From Bullera alba (lineage: Eukaryota > Basidiomycota > Tremellomycetes > Tremellales > Bulleraceae), in NCBI GenBank assembly GCA_001600095.1, contig BCIX01000005.1:440523-504522 (forward strand): DNA of 64,000 bases, written 5' to 3'. Of this stretch, positions 12,101 through 22,891 are shown piece by piece; the stretch's first letter is position 1; each line of letters begins with the position of its first letter. A program made the position numbers and the translations under genes. The notes beneath the pieces were generated by a model that saw nothing but the letters and a program-made list of their open reading frames with translations, was not told the DNA's origin and made no database searches.

Positions 12101-13381
12101 GGGCTGATGACGGGGTTGAGCGACGATCTGGGGAATCTCGGGAGGTTGGAGGGTGTATTGCTGGGGTTGGGGTTGTGGCTGCTGCTGCGGGATGCGTAAG
12201 GGTGCGACAATCGGTTTGGTGCTGGGCACAGCTGTAGCCGACCAATCGGATGGGTTGGCTCGCGACACGGGGCGAGCAGAAGGCGACAATGATCTCTGCT
12301 GTGGTGGTCGAGGAAGAGAACGCTTGGGAGTCGGGGATGCTGGACTTGCGTTTTTCAAGTCGTTCATCGACGCCTTCTTTTCCAACCGTCGAGGGCTGAT
12401 GGGCATTGTTTCCACATTCGGCGTGGGCCTAGCCACTGGCATATTGATTGATCCCTGCGTCAAGGATGACTGCCTTCCCGCAACCTCTGGCGAAGACTCG
12501 CTGGATCCCGTGTCTCCGTTCTGAGCCTCTTGCTCCTGCGGCAAGGAATTCATCACCTGAGACAGTCTCATTGGCGACGCGCGGGAAGCCGCTGGACTAG
12601 CCTCGATAATGGTCGTTCGTCTCGCCAGACTGGGCGAGTCTTTGAGCACGAGCGGAGGTGCGAAATCGCCATCAAGCATTGGCGGGTTGGACGATCTAGG
12701 AATGTGGATCGTGAGGGAAGGTCCTAGAGGTCGTGACTTGATTTCCGACTGAGGCGATCTTCCGCTGAATGTCGCAGGAGGGGAGAACGGCCGAGCGGCT
12801 GATGTTGCTGGTGATGTGGGGAGAGACGAAGCGTTCAAGCTCTTGTCGGCAGAAGACGACCGAAGGACTGACGCGGAGGAAGGTGAGCGAAAGTCGAGGG
12901 GTGACACTGATGGTAGAGGGGGAAGAGCCATCACTGGTGGAAGTGACGATGCAGGTGGGTATGAACTCTCCCTCATACGCGGACTTCGAGCTGACGGCCC
13001 AGGTGCACTGTACACGCCTGTCGCGGTGGCAGGTCGTGGACTATCGAGAAAGTCGGGAGTGGTGGCGTACCCCTGCCTATCGAGGATGTTCTGTAGCATC
13101 GGAGCTTTGGTATTCCCTTGCGCGCCGCGACTGTTGCTACTGCTCGCAAGGCTGTTCTGCCTATCAAGGTTGCCGTTGGTGTTGTCGGCAGAGTCTTGTC
13201 GGCTGAGCTTGGATGGTGAGGGGGATGGCAAGGGGAGTGTATACCTCTCTGGGGACAGACCGTCGAATGAGCCCAGGTGCAGGGATGGCAAGTTCATATT
13301 TAGCGTCTGTCGCCTTGTCGACGTTGTGATTGATGACGAGGGCGAAGGCAGTGGTACGTTCGCAGCAGCCATTGCGGTCAT
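9171..13381 (-). CDS. Large disordered protein with conserved CxxC core
   Basis: Predicted 1,367-residue protein in three exons: 13381-11480, 11431-10740 and 10680-9171. About 430 N-terminal residues are Ser/Pro-rich and probably disordered. A conserved-looking core then begins with EEICIECMMRDRDLADV, runs through a WERQSNIAWEDLK segment and a Lys/Arg-rich helix (RRAEAIRRKKREAKRAQRR), and ends with AKNLDTYLYHQAILIREI. I recall similar CIECMMRD segments in fungal proteins of unclear function but cannot name the family with certainty. The C-terminal third is again Ser/Gly/Pro-rich and ends in a basic-aromatic tail (GLKSFFSKR). A similar motif (FFGKFGGSVTSFFGG) precedes the last intron. Repeated Lys/Phe patches may be membrane- or partner-binding motifs. 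The intron at 11479-11432 is 48 nt, phase 0 and stop-free, so retention would add 16 residues. Confidence 0.78.
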
Positions 13382-15084
13382 CGTGACTGAGCACTACCTT
13401 GTCGACCGCAGCGGATCTCTCGATGTCGTGGTCCGTGTTCGACTGTGGTATGCGGTGCGCAGGGTGAGGGGTGTTGTTTTCAAAAGTTGTGCCGAGCGCA
13501 GTGACGCGGGTAAACAACGCCCTATAAGGCTGCGGGCGGGCAGTGCTGCAAACCGTGGTGATAGAGTGGGAGATGGTCGTCGTGGTCGTGATGGCGATGA
13601 GATGGATGACGATGGTGATACAAGCAGTCGACTGCTGCGCTTCGAGTCGATAGCGTCTTTGGTTCGATGCATACAGAACAGTCAATCCCAGGTAGAGAGG
13701 ATAGATGACCTTCGCGCTGTCTAATCGGCTACGTGCCCCGATGGAATAGGCCCGGTCTCGACCTTTTTGGGCGTTTCCCTTGAAGGCGCTCAAAGCTTGC
13801 CCTTCCGCGCTCCCGGCCTTTCCCCCTGCCCCTCCCTGCCCGAGCCAGCAGCGGGATTAGAGTGCGATTTGAGGGAAAAGTCTAATGAGACACGATCCAA
13901 GTCACACCTTAATTACAACGTATCCAGCAGATCACCTCGACGGGGCACAGTGAGAGGGTGTGCATAGAGACAGAGCGGTGGTGCAAGTGTCGATGGGCAA
14001 AGTCTGGAACGAAAGTGACGACAGAACTCACGTGCAAGTCGCCTAGCTGGAAGCTCTGGTACCAAAGAGTCAAGACGGTCCTCTTCATCCTGGCCAGACC
14101 GGGCCAGACCGGGCCACACCCTCAGCTGCTTAGGGCTAGAGATAACGGCTAGTATGAGCAGAGATTAATCACCTAGACAGACCTAGACCACGTCTACCCG
14201 TGAAGGCATCAAGTTACCCAGTCTGGCTTAGCAGGGCTTATAGCACCACGATCCCGCCCGCTGTGAGAACTTTCCGCTGTACTGGATCGATCGATCGGGT
14301 AGCCGGTCACGGTTTGTAGCGGTCTGTACGTGTTCATTACGCGTTGGATCGTTGGATGCGCCAATCTGTCCAGATATGGTTATCTGGTCAAGGAAGTGGA
14401 GCCCGTTCGTCGTTTATTTGACAAATGCATGGGAGACCTAGCTCGATCTGGCTGGTAGATCGTGCCCGTGCTAGGTGCTTGCCTACTGTGCGCGATATTC
14501 GACGGGACTTGCCTGAATCCCATACGATAGGGACACCATCTGCGTTCCGGCGTCGCCATGATTATTCACAACTCTATATGACCCTAACCACTCGGGATGG
14601 CCTCTTTGGTGACTTGGTCCACAAGCAGCCAGCAGCCAGCAGCCGGCAGCGCGGCAGCAATGTGTCAAGGAGCCGCACCCACTGTCAAAGGACGCCTCAA
14701 CATGCGACGCCGACACTCGCGTTTGACACCTCCAAAATCACTGCTATCAGTCTGCTCTCGCGTAACACCTCGACTCAGGAGCCCAGTCAAAGGATGCTTT
14801 GCAAGTGCTAGAATGGGTGTACCCCGCTGAGACGACTCGACAAACGGGGCATGTGTGATGCAGCCCACCTCGCTGGACGGCTCAAAGGAGAAATGGAAAG
14901 ACCTAGAAACGGTATATCACACTGAGACGGGTGTTGCGTATAAAGAAAGCAGAGCGCGCTCTTCAGGACTGGGCAATACTACACCATCACAGTCTACCCA
15001 CACCCCGTCCAAGCTACTCGAGGCTACGACCTTCCCAACCTATACCATCACGATTCATTGTCCGATATCCTCACTGACGCACTC
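13382..15084. other. Long divergent intergenic region
   Basis: 1.7 kb between two head-to-head genes, holding both promoters. It contains an imperfect 10-nt tandem array at 14091-14120 (unit GGGCCAGACC, three copies) and a CAGC-rich simple stretch at about 14625-14660. No coding region could be supported on either strand. Confidence 0.5.
14939..14945 (+). promoter_or_regulatory. Candidate TATA box for the 15085 gene
   Basis: TATAAAG lies about 140 bp upstream of the ATG at 15085, a plausible distance for a fungal core promoter. Only position and sequence support it. Confidence 0.4.
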
Positions 15085-16167
15085 ATGTCCACTCTTACGG
15101 TGAAGCCAAACTACACCCACCCGGCCTTACTGACCGGTCTGGCCACACCTCCACTGACGCCCATCTCGCCAACGGTCCGCAAAACCACTATCAAGCCTAC
15201 GCCCCCCGTCGTCTCTTACGCCCAGCTCCGAGCCTACCACGTCACCGCGATCAAATACACCATTGCCCGACTCCGCTGGGATCAAATGAACAACGGTTAC
15301 TTGCGAGGTGAAGACGCCTGGATCAACCACAATACCGTGATCAACAAGCTCGAAAAGGAGCTCGCGGGAGTCGAAGCCGCTCAAAAGGGTTTGGACCAAT
15401 TCCCCGACATGTGCTGGTACCCCATTGCCGAGCCAAAGACCCACGGCCCGCTGTCCAAGGATCAATTCGAGGCGGAAGTCAAGGCGGAGAAGGAGAAGAA
15501 CAAGTTGATCGACGAGAAGCTGGAGGCTCAGTTCCCATTCATCAAGCAGCTCTTTATTGGTCCTCGAACCAAGCAACAAGCCCGAAACGACAGACTGCTC
15601 AGAGAGGGCATGAAGGAAGGAGACTTTGATGATCTCTCGGTACTGCTGCCCTCGGAGAACATGAGGATGCTCATGGCTCGCCAGGCGAACAAGGCGGGTG
15701 GAGGCGCCGCGGAGAAGAAGAAGTCGTATCAGGATGAAAGAATGGAGAGGGAGAAGGCCAAGATCGCCGCTATGCTCGAAGCAGAGGGAGTCAAGCCTCC
15801 TCCAAAGGCAACACCCCAGCCTCGAATCGGTCCGCTCACCCGAGAAGAGTGGATCGCAACACTGCCTCGATTCGGACCCCCGACAAGGGGTGAGGCATAC
15901 CTCCCTATGCAGCGAGAACAGCGACATGTCATCTTGTCCTGGCTGAGAAAGCCTTGGCCACTCTACGACGAAGACGCCGCGGAGCTGATGGAGAGGCTGG
16001 GGCGAATGGCGCTCAAGAAGCTCGAGGCAGAAGCCAAGGAGGCCAAGCTGGGCAAAGAGGTCAAGGAAGGCAAGGAGGAGAAGGGGGTGAAAGAAGGCAA
16101 AGACGCTGCAGCCAAGGCCGAGACCCCGGCGGCCAAGGAGGGGGTAGTTGAGAAGAAGGCGGTGTGA
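15085..16167 (+). CDS. Charged orphan protein, single exon
   Basis: A 360-residue intronless frame. The start is the ATG at 15085; in-frame codons upstream contain no earlier ATG. No family is recognised. Residues about 50-110 (AYHVTAIKYTIARLRWDQMNN region) look like amphipathic helices, followed by long Glu/Lys-rich segments likely to form coiled coil. The last 50 residues are a nearly repetitive Lys/Glu/Ala tail (GKEVKEGKEEKGVKEGKD) of low complexity. A TATA-like element lies about 140 bp upstream. The lack of introns contrasts with most neighbours and, with the simple tail, suggests a lineage-specific gene. Function unknown. Confidence 0.7.
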   Translation: MSTLTVKPNYTHPALLTGLATPPLTPISPTVRKTTIKPTPPVVSYAQLRAYHVTAIKYTIARLRWDQMNNGYLRGEDAWINHNTVINKLEKELAGVEAAQKGLDQFPDMCWYPIAEPKTHGPLSKDQFEAEVKAEKEKNKLIDEKLEAQFPFIKQLFIGPRTKQQARNDRLLREGMKEGDFDDLSVLLPSENMRMLMARQANKAGGGAAEKKKSYQDERMEREKAKIAAMLEAEGVKPPPKATPQPRIGPLTREEWIATLPRFGPPTRGEAYLPMQREQRHVILSWLRKPWPLYDEDAAELMERLGRMALKKLEAEAKEAKLGKEVKEGKEEKGVKEGKDAAAKAETPAAKEGVVEKKAV

Positions 16168-16598
16168 GAGTGTTGTACTGTTGCGGCTCTATCATCCTTT
16201 GTCCATAGCTCAGCCCGATGCAGATCAGTTTTGATATTCGCAACAAGCAGTAGAGATGAATCCCCGCTGATGCGTTGCATGTCACAGGTAGCTGGCGTGA
16301 AAAGTGGCGTGTTGACCGTACAGTGAGGTCTTCTAGCATGCTCCGTGTAAGTGAAGATGAAAGGATCTGCAAGCAGAGGTTTGAGACTAAGCTGAGCGCT
16401 GAGCTGCAGCTGCCCGACCTTTGTGGACGCCCAAGCAGCGTTGTGTGATATCAGCTCGTCGCAGTATAAGAGTCGGCCCACATCTCCCAGATCGAGGACA
16501 AATCGCAGCGCCCACCCTGCCACCAGTTCACAAATCACCCCACAACTCACCTCACCTCGCCTTCCTTCCCGCCTCGCCCGACTTAGCTTTCGAACAGG
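16168..16598 (+). other. Intergenic region with TATA-like element
   Basis: 431 bp separating two same-strand genes. TATAAG at 16465-16470 lies about 130 bp upstream of the ATG at 16599 and is a candidate core promoter. The sequence just before the ATG is C/T-rich, as in many fungal leaders. Confidence 0.4.
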
Positions 16599-17315
16599 AT
16601 GTCTCACACAGCCGAGGATGAAATGCAAGCAGAAGAAGAAGAAGTCCGAGACGACTTCCGCAGTCTACCTGGTTACAACTCGTCGGTCGAGCAGAGATCC
16701 GAAGCCGCTGACTCTGGAATCCAAGTAGAGAACGAGCTTTTCTCAAGCCAGATCCTTCCACTGCCAGGCAGAGATCTAGCCTCACAATCCGACTCACGCT
16801 CTCCGTCCCCGGAGTCCGATCTGCCCGACATCCACAGACTCCTCGTGGCCCCATTCAAGCAGACCACATCTGCTGAAGGATCTCAGCAGCTGCATTACGA
16901 ATGCACTGTCTTGACCGCCGATGAGCCCACTGACGAGGAATCCGCCGACGCCAAGAACAGTATCATCGTCAAGCTGACGAATGCAGGAATGGGTCTGTTC
17001 CAAAATCCAACTGCATGGACTGAAAGCGAGAAGCACGATACAGGCTTGAGGAATCCAATATCCAGTGACCTGTCAGCGCCTACGCACTGGGAAGTAGAGC
17101 AAATCAGTCGAACCAAGGACGCCCTTGGAGCAAGCCTGGAATCGGGTGCAGAGGGAAGCAGTGTCCGATGGACAGTCGAGGTGGGAACCCAAGATGCCAA
17201 TAGAGAGAAAGTTGTCGATCACTGTTCCAACGACTACGGCATGGGAACAGATCGTTTCGTACTGGAAAAAATTGCCGATGGGGCGGTAAGCTCGGTGGAC
17301 ATCGAGACGGTCTGA
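16599..17315 (+). CDS. Small acidic orphan protein, single exon
   Basis: A 238-residue intronless frame starting MSHTAEDEMQAEEEE. It is acidic and Ser-rich, with an SRSPSPESD segment resembling proline-directed phosphorylation sites. No domain, signal peptide or membrane segment is seen. Family and function are unknown. Support comes from the ATG in a suitable leader, an upstream TATA-like element and the length of the open frame. It may be specific to a narrow lineage. Confidence 0.6.
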   Translation: MSHTAEDEMQAEEEEVRDDFRSLPGYNSSVEQRSEAADSGIQVENELFSSQILPLPGRDLASQSDSRSPSPESDLPDIHRLLVAPFKQTTSAEGSQQLHYECTVLTADEPTDEESADAKNSIIVKLTNAGMGLFQNPTAWTESEKHDTGLRNPISSDLSAPTHWEVEQISRTKDALGASLESGAEGSSVRWTVEVGTQDANREKVVDHCSNDYGMGTDRFVLEKIADGAVSSVDIETV

Positions 17316-17815
17316 TAACTGATTTCGAAGTCGATGATAGATCCTACATAGGCATCGCAACTGATAGAGGCGATAATGAAACTGCTGGTGCTCATGCGGT
17401 CGATGCTACCATTCCATGCGGGGTTGCGTGGATGCGATCCATCAGGTCGTCTATAGCCTGTCGTTGTGCGTGATCGAGGTAGTAGATTGAGAGACCGGCT
17501 CGATCAGAACGTCGCTGCAGAGCAACTGCAGAGGATGTGGCCGATGTGCGATCGATGTGGCCCTGGGGCCGAACAGCTCACCATCCAGCCGGCCTCAGGG
17601 CTTTCTGTGAGCTGAAGGCCGGCCTCAATGCAGGCGGAGATCGCCGCGCGTTGACCTCGACCCGTGCTTGAGCTGTCTTCAATACCGCTGCTCGCAAAGT
17701 GCTTGCTGCTGCATATCTGTAGTCACACCAAAGTCAGTCAGTTGATATTCGTTGCTCGCCTGCACTGATACCGTCTAAAGATCCCGCCAAATCGAAATTT
17801 TGATCTCGACGAACG
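17316..17815 (+). other. Intergenic region with inverted repeat and GC-rich palindrome
   Basis: 500 bp between two same-strand genes. CAGCTCAC at 17574-17581 and GTGAGCTG at 17607-17614 form a perfect 8-bp inverted repeat with a 25-nt loop. The 10-bp palindrome AGGCCGGCCT lies just downstream, and GCCGGCCTCA occurs twice (near 17588 and 17618). No gene is seen. These could be protein-binding sites for BET3 or a fold in the 3' end of the upstream transcript. Confidence 0.45.
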
Positions 17816-18917
17816 ATGTCCACCGGGAAGCAGTACAAGTCAATAGGCGTGAGCAGCTTCGCCCTCTCGACAACCTTATGTCTCTCGCTGATGGACCCTT
17901 AGGAGGATGTCTGGAAGAGAACGGATAAAGTGGTGAGTGGACGTTCAAGAGTTTGTCATCACGAGCTGACGGATATGCTCAGAACGCCGAGCTGTTCACA
18001 TTGACGTATGGTGCCCTGGTTGTTCAGTTGATAAAGGTAGGACCGGCTAGAATGATTTTGGATCTTCGTATCAGGCTTGAAGGCAGCTGTTCGAAGATCA
18101 AGATACAAGTCACACCTCTTCCTGAAGGTCTCAGGGAGCGGGAGATGGCAGAGAAACATCGGGAGACACGTCGAAAACATTGAGCGACTAGCTGACACAA
18201 TATACAACTACAGGACTACGAAGACTATGGCGAGGTCAACAAGCAATTAGACAAAATGTGAGTGATAGGCCGTATCAAACTCCTGCAACTCGTTTTCCAG
18301 CTTCTAAAATGTCTCTGAGATTATGCCTAGCTGACCTGCGATCTAGGGGCTACAACATCGGTACACGCTTGATAGAGGATTTCCTCGCCAGGACAGGCTT
18401 ACAGAGATGTTCCACGTTCGCCGAGACAGCTGAGGTCGTGTCGAAGGTGGGTCATCGGGGCGTGGCCTTGACGCAGGATCTCTAGCTAATCGCTCCACAG
18501 GTCGCCTTCAAGACATTCCTCAACATCACACCCACGGTCTCATTTCCCCCTCCCTCGGCACCTCAGCAAACCTCTTCAGGACAGACATTACCCCACCCCT
18601 CGGATTTCGTCCTGACATTTGAGGAGAATCCATTATCTGAATTCGCAGAGCTACCTCGGGATGCCAAGGAAGGAGGGTTGTGGTTCAGCAACGTTCTCTG
18701 CGGGGTCATCAGGGGGTCTTTGGAGATGGTGAGTAATGGGTCGTGGATGACATACGGGGCAAGGTGTAGCCGTAGCATAATCGCTAACCCCTCTTAGATT
18801 CAGATGCAGGTGGAAGCCCGGTTCCTGTCTGATACGCTCAGAGGTGACGAGACGACGGAACTGCACGTCCGTTTGATCCGTATACTAGAAGAGGAGCAGC
18901 CGGAGAACGACGAGTAG
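17816..18917 (+). CDS. BET3: TRAPP complex subunit BET3 (TRAPPC3)
   Basis: Predicted 202-residue protein in seven exons; the first two are 33 nt (17816-17848) and 30 nt (17903-17932). BET3 is a core subunit of TRAPP, the complex that activates the Rab GTPase Ypt1/Rab1 and tethers ER-derived vesicles at the Golgi. Diagnostic segments are visible: [35 protein letters not shown] and [19 protein letters not shown]. The Cys of [13 protein letters not shown] (about residue 75) matches the conserved, buried acylated Cys of the family. An insertion rich in Pro/Gln/Ser (about residues 102-120) lengthens the protein a little over animal forms. All introns are short and typical. It is tail-to-tail with the HbrB gene, with a gap of about 140 bp. 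Confidence 0.96.
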
Positions 18918-19059
18918 TGGGGGTTTCAGGGGGATGTACTATTGGGCGTACATGTATACAACTGACGACCTCTGATCTGTGGCTGAGACAAATCAAGATC
19001 GAGCTTCAACCCGAGTCCACGAGCGCATGTCGCCAGTGTCTCTCTGTACGACCGTATTG

Positions 19060-21537
19060 CTACCTCCGCCGACCATCCACCCCATTGACCTCACTACTTC
19101 CGCTGCTCTCCGTCCTGTTAGGCCTTCTCATTGGGTTCTCCAATGCCGCACCCAGTGTCGCCCCCGCTGTGGCGGACACGGTGCCCGCTGCTGCCGGTCC
19201 CGCGGTCTGGGGTGGACCGAGCCTTGGATACCCCGCTCCCTGATATGTTCCCGGTTGATAATCCTCTCCGCCTCTGAACGTGCTCACACTGCCAGTCAAT
19301 GTGCTTGGGGCGGCACTACCCAGAGTGATCCCGCTGATGCCAGACCCTTGGGTGATGTAATTGTACTCATCCTCTCGGACCGTGTTTCTCGGATACGCCA
19401 AGGACTGGCCGGGCGTCGTGTCGTCCTCGTCCTCCTCTTCGAGGTCCATTCGCGGTCTGCCCCACCGCTGGTCTGTCGCTCCTCCGACTGTACTCTCTGA
19501 CATTTGTCGATTTGGCACGAGTGCTCCTCCGGCTGTGGTCCCCATACTGCTGTTGGCTCCCGTGGCGGTATTGGAGAAAGGAGTTTCGGAATTGGGATTA
19601 TCCACTTGACCCCAAGTGTGACCGTAGTTGCTCGACGCCCGCCATCCTCGACGCCGATACCGTATCGAAGGGCCTTTCTGCAGTGAAGTCCTGTTCTGCG
19701 GCGCCACTACTGTATCCCCCGAATAATCCCTCGAATCCACCGGAGACCGATCTTTGGGGGGCAAGGGGGTAGCGGTATCTCGGGTCGGAGTGGGGACAGA
19801 CGTCGGGGCGTTCATCCTCTGTATACGCCATCGAACGGCTTTACCCAGTCCATCAACGCTCTCCCTCACGCTGAAATCCCTCTGCGATTGATCGGGGAAA
19901 AAGGTCGAGTATCGCGCTTGAGTGGATAAAACCAGGCTCATTTGGAGCAATCGCTGCAGATCAGTCGAAGTGGGTTGCACAGCCGCATAAGATGCCGGTT
20001 GGGTGAGGAGAGGCGATAGTCGCGGTAGGAGCGGTAACAGGATTTGGAGCAGGAAACCCGAGAGCAACAGGTTTCGTACCGGTATTGGGGGACTGTTCGA
20101 GTATGACGAGTGGGAGTGTGTCGAGGGCAGATCTCTAACCTGCGTAAAGGGCAGGAAGACTCCTTCTAGATACTATGAATTGAAGAATCAGCAAGATCCT
20201 ACTCACTCGAGGTACGACTGTCAGATCCACTCACAGGAAGAACTTGAGCCCAGAAGAAACTCCACACTTCCGACGCCCTCGCGACTATCTTGCTCTCTTC
20301 CAATGTTTCAAACTTTGCCTTGAGCGTGAGCATGCCCGAAGCGACAAACTCGCGCAAGTCTGAAGTTAGGAGAGCGACGATCCGTGCCGGCTGAGCTCGC
20401 TGCGAAGTCGCAATGATGTGCGAGTGACACAGCTGACTAGAGTAGATATGCGTCAGTCCCGTCCATTGCGAGAGAAGCGACTGGACCCACTTGAGATCCT
20501 CTATTGGTGTCTTGAGGTGGCCACCGGCAAAAAGCGGCAGGACATGGACTGTCATTAGACTCCAGGGTGAGTTCGGACTGCTATGCGCCATTGTCTCCAT
20601 CAACGTCCGCCCCATACCTCCAATCCCACTCATTCCCTCCATACCCCCTCCACCGGCACCAACTGGACCGGCACTGGTTGACTGGTTGCTAATGGACCTG
20701 TCGTTAGGACTGGTCGCCAATGCTGTGCCATTTGGCAATACCACCAGACCGGATGACGAGGAGGTAGGCGCAGCAAATCCTGGTCGGGGAGAGGTTGAGT
20801 ATGACGAAGGACCAGACGCGGGGTGTAAACGGGATGACGAGCCAGCTTGAGAGTACTCCCGAGAGGACATGTGCGAGGTACCAGTCGGTGTGGGTGATAA
20901 AGGCGGCAGAGGTGGTAATTGCGATAACGTCGATGAGACCTGGCAAGCGAATATTAGCATGGGCTCCCAACTTTGAGTAGTATCGGCAATAGAAAGGGTG
21001 TCCTTCAAAGGACACCTAGGCGCAGAAAACACATAACACGTCGCTGTCTAGGTTCGAAGCAACACAACTCACCAGTTTGTTGTCGTACGCACCTGCGAAA
21101 CTCCCTTTCCCTGGTCTATGGGGACTGGTCTGACTCGTGATCAACGTTGGTGTCGGCAGCCGCGATATCTTTGACGGCAGCGGAGGTGGTCCTACATCGG
21201 TATACGGCCTTGGGACATCGATGCTGCTTCTACTTCTCTCTTCTACCCATGGTCTATCCCTATACTCCCTCGTGTCCCCTCTATGCGACTCGCTCCTCTC
21301 GCCCAGACCATAGCCGTACTGAGGGCCTACACCAGTAGGCGGACCATGAGGCGCGGTGGGGAACGTCGGTCCATTCGTTGAATATGTTGGTGAGGGCGGA
21401 AGTGGACTCCGCCTGGGAGAGGATAGTAAATTCTGATTCAATTTCGTTGGAGACGACAAATTAGAGGGAACGGTAGGTGAGGGTGGGATGATGGATAGAC
21501 CGGATGTCTGATGTCGAGCCGGTGGCCGTGTAGACAT
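19060..21537 (-). CDS. HbrB/Bit61-like TORC2 subunit (Protor family)
   Basis: Predicted 760-residue protein in three exons: 21537-21073, 20939-20235 and 20172-19060. The HbrB-like core covers roughly residues 265-520. Recognisable family segments include HVLPLFAGGHLKTPIEDLKW, LLTSDLREFVASGMLTLKAK and, across the second intron, VLPYLEGVFLPF, followed by LLSGFLLQILLPLLPRL. Fungal HbrB/Bit61 and animal PRR5/Protor bind TORC2, which controls cell growth, actin and membrane homeostasis. Long Ser/Pro-rich N- and C-terminal tails are typical of basidiomycete members. The start is the ATG at 21537 (MSTRPPARHQ); the frame extends further upstream only through non-ATG codons. The match is to the family; which paralog it corresponds to is not determined. 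Confidence 0.88.
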
Positions 21538-22174
21538 CGTTACTGGCGACTGCTCTTTGATTGCAGACTCCAGGACTGACGAACGCACGAGGCCGGTGTG
21601 CAGTCTGCAATGCCGGAGAAAGAGCCTTCGCCGTACAGTCCAGCTGCAATGCGAGAAGTAGCCCTCCTATACTCGGTCCACGCCTTGCAAGAGCTGGAAT
21701 TGAGGGTCATAGACACTGCGTTGACTCTTCAACAGAAGTCAAACACCTGTACAGCAGGTGCACCCCAGCCGGTGACGGTGGACGGTGGACACGATCGACG
21801 TTTCAGCGCTCAGCCGTAATACTTGCATCCGCGCGCGTATAGGGGTAAGCGCAACCGCCAAGCTGCAGCTTGCTGCCTTGCTGCCTGATGCATGAATGAG
21901 CAACTTACTCTCGTGGTGACCCTCGTCATGCATGTCTCGTGCTCTGACTGCTTTGATCTTGAGACAATTAACTCGTATTCCATGATCAAGCTATACAGCT
22001 TGCAGACCGATGTTGTGAGCTCAGCAGCGTGCGGACAGCTCCAAGTCGTGACTTCAAAGCCGCGAACCAGATCTAGAGTAAGCCCAAAATGCATCCCGAA
22101 TCTCAATTGTCCTCTGATCTATGACCCTGGCGAACCGACTCGGTGCAGCCAGATCGTACCACCGGATTAGCCGA
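21538..22174 (-). other. Promoter region of the HbrB gene
   Basis: 637 bp between the start of HbrB and the stop of the secreted-protein gene, both on the minus strand. It should hold the HbrB promoter and the 3' UTR of its neighbour. Short overlapping frames here look random and no repeat stands out. Confidence 0.45.
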
Positions 22175-22795
22175 CTACGAGTTGTAACCATAGACTGGCC
22201 TGGCGTTGGCATCGACAGCGGTAAAGTCATTGGCGTTGTTCGGGTTCCACGTGGTCCGGCAGTGCCACAGGTCGTCCGACTCGTCGAACCAAAGAGCGAC
22301 ACCGTAGTGTTCGCCGCCAGGAGTTCCCTGACTCCGTGCAAGGTCGACGCATCGCTGAGCCGCGGCTGCAGTGGTCACAGTGTTGTCGTAGGTGGCGAAC
22401 GCAGAAGGGCTGCCTGCATTGTTGCCTAAGATGCAGATTCGTTGTTCAGCTTCAATACAAACGACTGCTAGCCTGCTGGCGGGAGACCTACCGGAAGGGT
22501 TGGCGGTGAGGATAACGCCGGACCCAGCGAAAAAGCGGGTGTAATTTACTGCGGCCTTGTTCGGGAGAGCCGTGCTCGTCACTGTTAGGGGCGCCCCGCC
22601 TGCTCCAGATGGAACAGGAGCTCGGGGCCTGACACCCCTTTTAATTCGTCGAACGACCTGGAAGCTGGTCAGAATCGATCGCCATGTTGCCCAACTCACC
22701 TCGTCTCGTGAGGCTTGCTTGAGCTCGTGAGTGGATGTGGGTACGGCTAACGTCGTCGAGACGAGGGCAACAAGAGCATAGACTGAGAGCAGCAT
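22175..22795 (-). CDS. Small secreted protein with dibasic processing site
   Basis: Start ATG at 22795 (MLLSVYALVALVSTTLAVPT) gives a clear signal peptide with likely cleavage after Ala17. A first intron (donor GTGAGTTGG, acceptor CCAG, 42 nt, phase 0, CTGACC branch point) joins SRDE to VVRRIKRGVRPRAP. The protein then carries a Lys-Arg site like those cut by Kex2. A second intron removes about 65 nt between ANPSG and NNAGSPSAF. The mature part contains paired Cys (QRCVDLAR and LWHCRTTWN) and ends VYGYNS. No family is recognised. The protein is likely extracellular or wall-associated. The first intron is stop-free, so its exact acceptor is uncertain; a later acceptor would remove the dibasic site. 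Confidence 0.72.
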   Translation of the reverse strand: MLLSVYALVALVSTTLAVPTSTHELKQASRDEVSWATWRSILTSFQVVRRIKRGVRPRAPVPSGAGGAPLTVTSTALPNKAAVNYTRFFAGSGVILTANPSGRSPASRLAVVCIEAEQRICILGNNAGSPSAFATYDNTVTTAAAAQRCVDLARSQGTPGGEHYGVALWFDESDDLWHCRTTWNPNNANDFTAVDANARPVYGYNS

Positions 22796-22884
22796 TGTTG
22801 AGTGGAGTGGTCTTTCGATCAGGAGTGAGGAAGAGAAGAGGGATGTTGTGGTGGATGATGGTTCTTGTTCTGCTGACGCATCAT

Positions 22885-22891
22885 CTTTATA
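22885..22891 (-). promoter_or_regulatory. Candidate TATA box of the secreted-protein gene
   Basis: TATAAAG on the minus strand lies about 90 bp upstream of the ATG at 22795. This is a typical TATA-like arrangement and parallels the other secreted-protein gene at 51223. Confidence 0.5.

Noticed and set aside
12816..13724. 302-codon plus-strand open frame
   Set aside because: It lies antisense to the first exon of the large disordered protein, which has coherent exons and composition; this frame has no domain and is a shadow.
15127..15927. 266-codon minus-strand open frame
   Set aside because: Leu-rich mirror of the Lys/Glu-rich plus-strand gene at 15085; typical shadow composition.
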